From Palsa-504 sp963790065 (lineage in GTDB: Bacteria > Actinomycetota > Actinomycetes > Streptosporangiales > Streptosporangiaceae): 64,000 nt of DNA. Made by a program: the position numbers and the translations under genes. The DNA lies in contig CAWBNK010000011.1 of NCBI GenBank assembly GCA_963790065.1, forward strand, positions 61,844 through 125,843. Direction: 5' to 3'. Below are positions 61,909 to 64,000 of this stretch, in pieces (the stretch's first letter is position 1; each line of letters begins with the position of its first letter). The notes under the pieces were generated by a model. The model saw nothing but the letters and a program-made list of their open reading frames with translations. It ran no database searches and had not been told where the DNA came from.

Positions 61909-62013
61909 CCCTGCTGCTCGACTTCACCACCCCCGCCGGCCGCTAGCCCTACTGCTCGACTTCACCACCCCCGCCGGCCGCTAGCCCTGCTGCTCGACTT
62001 CACCATCCCCGCC
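61876..62013. repeat. 38-bp tandem repeat across two convergent gene ends
   Basis: The unit beginning CTGCTCGACTTCACCACCCC occurs at 61876, 61914, 61952 and 61990 (last copy partial, one base changed). Each unit includes the end of SixA with its TAG. The last copy also holds the stop of the opposite LtrA gene, so both proteins can end only within the repeats. Confidence 0.9.
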
Positions 62014-63297
62014 GGCCAGGCGGCGCGCGACGGCGTAAACCCACGGGATGCTGAGCAGGACCACGAGCGCCAGGCCGAGGAGCAGCGGCGCCGGCCGGGC
62101 CGCACCCACGGCGAGGCAGGCCACGGCCACGACCGCGCAGAGGCGGGCCAGCGGCCGGTACAGGCCGCGGTGGCGGTCCCAGGCCTGGAGGCTGGCGGCG
62201 ATCAGCATCGTGGCGCACAACACGACGGCGGCGCCCGCGGCCAGCATCCACGCCGTGGCGGCCGGGGTGCGGCCGTCGTGGGCGTGGTCGACCAGGCTGA
62301 GCATCGCGGCACCCATGACGGCGACGGCGGCGGTGAGCGGCAGATGGCCGACTATCCATTGCACGCTGGCCGTCCGTTGCGGCCCGGGTTGGCGCTGCCC
62401 GGCGAAGTCGAAGTAGGTCCACCACGCACCGAAGCCGACCACCACGGCGACCAGCCCCACGGCCATGGTGAGCTCGCTGACCGGCTGGCTGGACAGTCCG
62501 GCCACGACACCGGTGAGCGTCTCGCCGAGCACGATGATGATGAACGCCCCGAACCGTTCGCTCAGCGCCTCGGTGATGATCACCCCAGGAGCGACCGCCG
62601 GGTCGGCCATGACCAGGATGGTGGCGAACCCGGCCACGTAGGCCACGTCGATCAGGCCCCAGGCCAGCACGCGGGCGCTGGCCGGCAGCAGGGCGGTGCT
62701 GGCCAGCAGCACAGCGCAGGCCGCCGTCCCGGCCACGAACAGCCGGGACGGCCGGCGGTATTCGGGGCGGTCGCCGCGCGCGGCCAGCAGCCACAGCACG
62801 GTCAGCACCGCGAACAGCACCGCCGCGGCGACCGCGAACGCCGCCCCGCGCGCTCCGCCCGCCGCCGGGATGAACGCGCCCATCGCGGCCAGCACCAGGA
62901 TCTGCAGCAAGAACGTGCTGCGGGCCCGGGCGTCCTCATGGCCGTGCAGCTCATGGTGCAAGCTGCCGTTGGCCCAGGCGATCCACACCAGCGTGAACAC
63001 CGCGGCGAACTGGCCCAGCCCGGCCCAGCCCAGGTGCCCGGCCAGCCGGTGGGCGGCCTGCGCTACCAGCACCACCACGGCCAGGTCATAGAACAGCTCC
63101 AGCGGGCCGACTACCCGCTCCCGCGGCTGCTCGCCGTGCGGCCGCGGCGGCTGCCACAGGGAACGGCGCAGCCGAGCCCACAGCTCCCGGCCCGCGACCG
63201 GGCCGGTGTCGCGGTCGCGGTCGCGGTCGCGGTCGCGGTCGCGCAAGCCTGATTCGTCCCGCATCCAGGTCGACTCCTTGAGTGACGCCCCAGTCAA
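61981..63297 (-). CDS. ltrA: Low-temperature-requirement A (LtrA) family membrane protein
   Basis: The 438-residue protein has about twelve helices and the LtrA core VVGPLELFYDLAVVVLVAQA, VFTLVWIAWANGSLHHELHG and ERFGAFIIIVLGETLTGVVA. The role of LtrA proteins is unclear. An N-terminal RDRDRDRDRD run comes from five copies of a 6-base repeat (CGCGGT on the plus strand). Whether translation starts at 63297 or at the Met twelve residues in is uncertain. Confidence 0.88.
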   Translation of the reverse strand: MTGASLKESTWMRDESGLRDRDRDRDRDRDTGPVAGRELWARLRRSLWQPPRPHGEQPRERVVGPLELFYDLAVVVLVAQAAHRLAGHLGWAGLGQFAAVFTLVWIAWANGSLHHELHGHEDARARSTFLLQILVLAAMGAFIPAAGGARGAAFAVAAAVLFAVLTVLWLLAARGDRPEYRRPSRLFVAGTAACAVLLASTALLPASARVLAWGLIDVAYVAGFATILVMADPAVAPGVIITEALSERFGAFIIIVLGETLTGVVAGLSSQPVSELTMAVGLVAVVVGFGAWWTYFDFAGQRQPGPQRTASVQWIVGHLPLTAAVAVMGAAMLSLVDHAHDGRTPAATAWMLAAGAAVVLCATMLIAASLQAWDRHRGLYRPLARLCAVVAVACLAVGAARPAPLLLGLALVVLLSIPWVYAVARRLAGGDGEVEQQG

Positions 63298-63335
63298 CCA
63301 CCAGCCGCCACCGGGCGAGGAACCACCTAGACGGG

Positions 63336-63845
63336 TTAAGGCCCGCGATCAGCGAAATACGTGACCGGCCCGAGCCTGGCGGGTGCGACCGGCGGCGGCG
63401 TGGGACTGAGGCCGACGTCCAGCACCCGGAAGGTCCTGGCGTCCACCACGAGGGACAGGTATTCGCCGACCGGCAGGGCCGCTCCCGCCGGCGGGCTGGA
63501 TCCGTACGCGATGAAGTGGCCGCGCATGGTCACCAGGTAAACGCTGACCCCGCCTGCGCCGGGCACGAGGTTACCGGGCGTCGCCGAGGTGAGCGCCTTC
63601 GCGTGGGTGGTCAGCACCGCGGTCGTCCACTCCGGGGACGCGTCGCCGTTGGCCGCCGCGGCGCGGCTAGCCACCTCGGTCAACTGTGCCATCGCCGACG
63701 CCGGGACCGGCGATGCCGCCGCCGACGATGCCGCCACGCGGGGCGATCCCGCCCGGCCCCAGGCCAACCCCGCCAACACGGCCAGCGCACAAGCCAGCAT
63801 CCCGGTTATGACGGCTCCCCGCCGGGCGGCCGCAAGTCTGCGCAC
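63336..63845 (-). CDS. Membrane-anchored or secreted hypothetical protein
   Basis: The 169-residue protein has a signal-anchor (MRRLAAARRGAVITGMLACA, LAVLAGLAWG), then an Ala/Ser-rich linker and a soluble domain (MAQLTEVASRAAAANGDASP, SVYLVTMRGHFIAYGSSPPA, YLSLVVDARTFRVLDVGLSP). The C-terminal part resembles small extracytoplasmic domains of unknown role. No lipobox: there is a Cys inside the helix but not in the proper place. Confidence 0.7.
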   Translation of the reverse strand: MRRLAAARRGAVITGMLACALAVLAGLAWGRAGSPRVAASSAAASPVPASAMAQLTEVASRAAAANGDASPEWTTAVLTTHAKALTSATPGNLVPGAGGVSVYLVTMRGHFIAYGSSPPAGAALPVGEYLSLVVDARTFRVLDVGLSPTPPPVAPARLGPVTYFADRGP

Positions 63846-63893
63846 GACGCCTCCAACCCCCGATGCCCAGTTGGACGCTCACCGCGCTCTGGC

Positions 63894-63940
63894 GGTTGCA
63901 TTGCCCTGCCGGTTGCATTGCCCTGTCGGTTGTATTTAGG
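63894..63940. repeat. 17-bp direct repeats upstream of the last gene
   Basis: GGTTGCATTGCCCTGCC occurs at 63894 and 63911 (one change), with a third partial copy at 63928. They lie upstream of the minus-strand gene ending at 63845 and could be part of its promoter region. Beyond 63940 nothing can be assigned. Confidence 0.7.
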
Positions 63941-64000
63941 GCGGCGCCATGCGTGCTGGTGCTGTCGCAGGTGACGTTTGCCCCGCCGCCGGGCTCCGTC

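Noticed and set aside
61876..62013. Repeats as a CRISPR array
   Set aside because: Units are directly abutting 38-bp copies without spacers and are coding-sequence duplications.

Overview
The window is GC-rich DNA, apart from one AT-rich patch, with the coding habits of an actinomycete: many GTG and TTG starts, ATGA stop/start overlaps, large LuxR-type ATPase regulators, an F420-style luciferase-like oxidoreductase, an IdeR/DtxR-type iron box and an EfeUOB iron system. My best guess is a soil actinomycete of the Streptosporangiales type. The phylum is well supported; the order is inference.

Layout. Positions 1-3026 hold a divergent XRE regulator and a compact four-gene bacterial ubiquitin-like conjugation cluster (Ubl, E2-like, JAB/JAMM peptidase, E1/ThiF-like). 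The genes are chained by overlapping stop/start codons, but all except the JAB gene are cut by frameshifts. Positions 3559-10332 hold a proline-rich membrane protein and a surface-glycan or glycolipid block (GT-C-like membrane protein, GT2, GT4, flippase-like protein). Positions 10370-12609 hold a drug/metabolite transporter, an MBL-fold hydrolase and RNase HI. An initiator tRNA gene (12713-12789) is followed by a tyrosine-integrase remnant and opens an accessory region of about 11.6 kb (12790-24430). That region contains a roughly 3-kb segment between imperfect direct repeats, a strongly AT-rich patch, a large LuxR/LAL regulator, gene fragments, a MarR-hydrolase operon, and a MerR metal-sensor gene followed by a 25-residue peptide with ten cysteines. 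Core-like content resumes at the iron box and efe genes (24440-27848).

Positions 27954-43896 hold a chain-length-determinant-like protein, an HxlR/SDR pair, a TMEM175-like channel with a frameshift, a second LAL regulator, an endolysin-like amidase, an FHA protein, an ABC exporter with its own two-component system, MerR and ArsR regulators with partner genes, and an aldehyde dehydrogenase with a frameshift. Positions 44028-47921 hold a small membrane protein and a three-gene operon (alpha/beta hydrolase, ATP-grasp ligase, GCS2-type carboxylate-amine ligase) that looks like an uncharacterised amide-forming pathway. The rest is mostly metabolic: EamA transporter, bicupin and Baeyer-Villiger-type monooxygenase, PPK2, amidohydrolase, luciferase-like oxidoreductase, DsbA-family protein, a mtnA/class II aldolase pair, a LysM cell-wall protein, MaoC, SixA and LtrA.

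Several genes carry single-base frameshifts within otherwise well preserved reading frames. Some loci (the methyltransferase with an additional nonsense codon, the efeU 5' end, the truncated response regulator) look like true decay. Isolated cases (aldehyde dehydrogenase, luciferase-like, TMEM175) could equally be sequencing indels. No CRISPR array, rRNA or intact transposase was seen.
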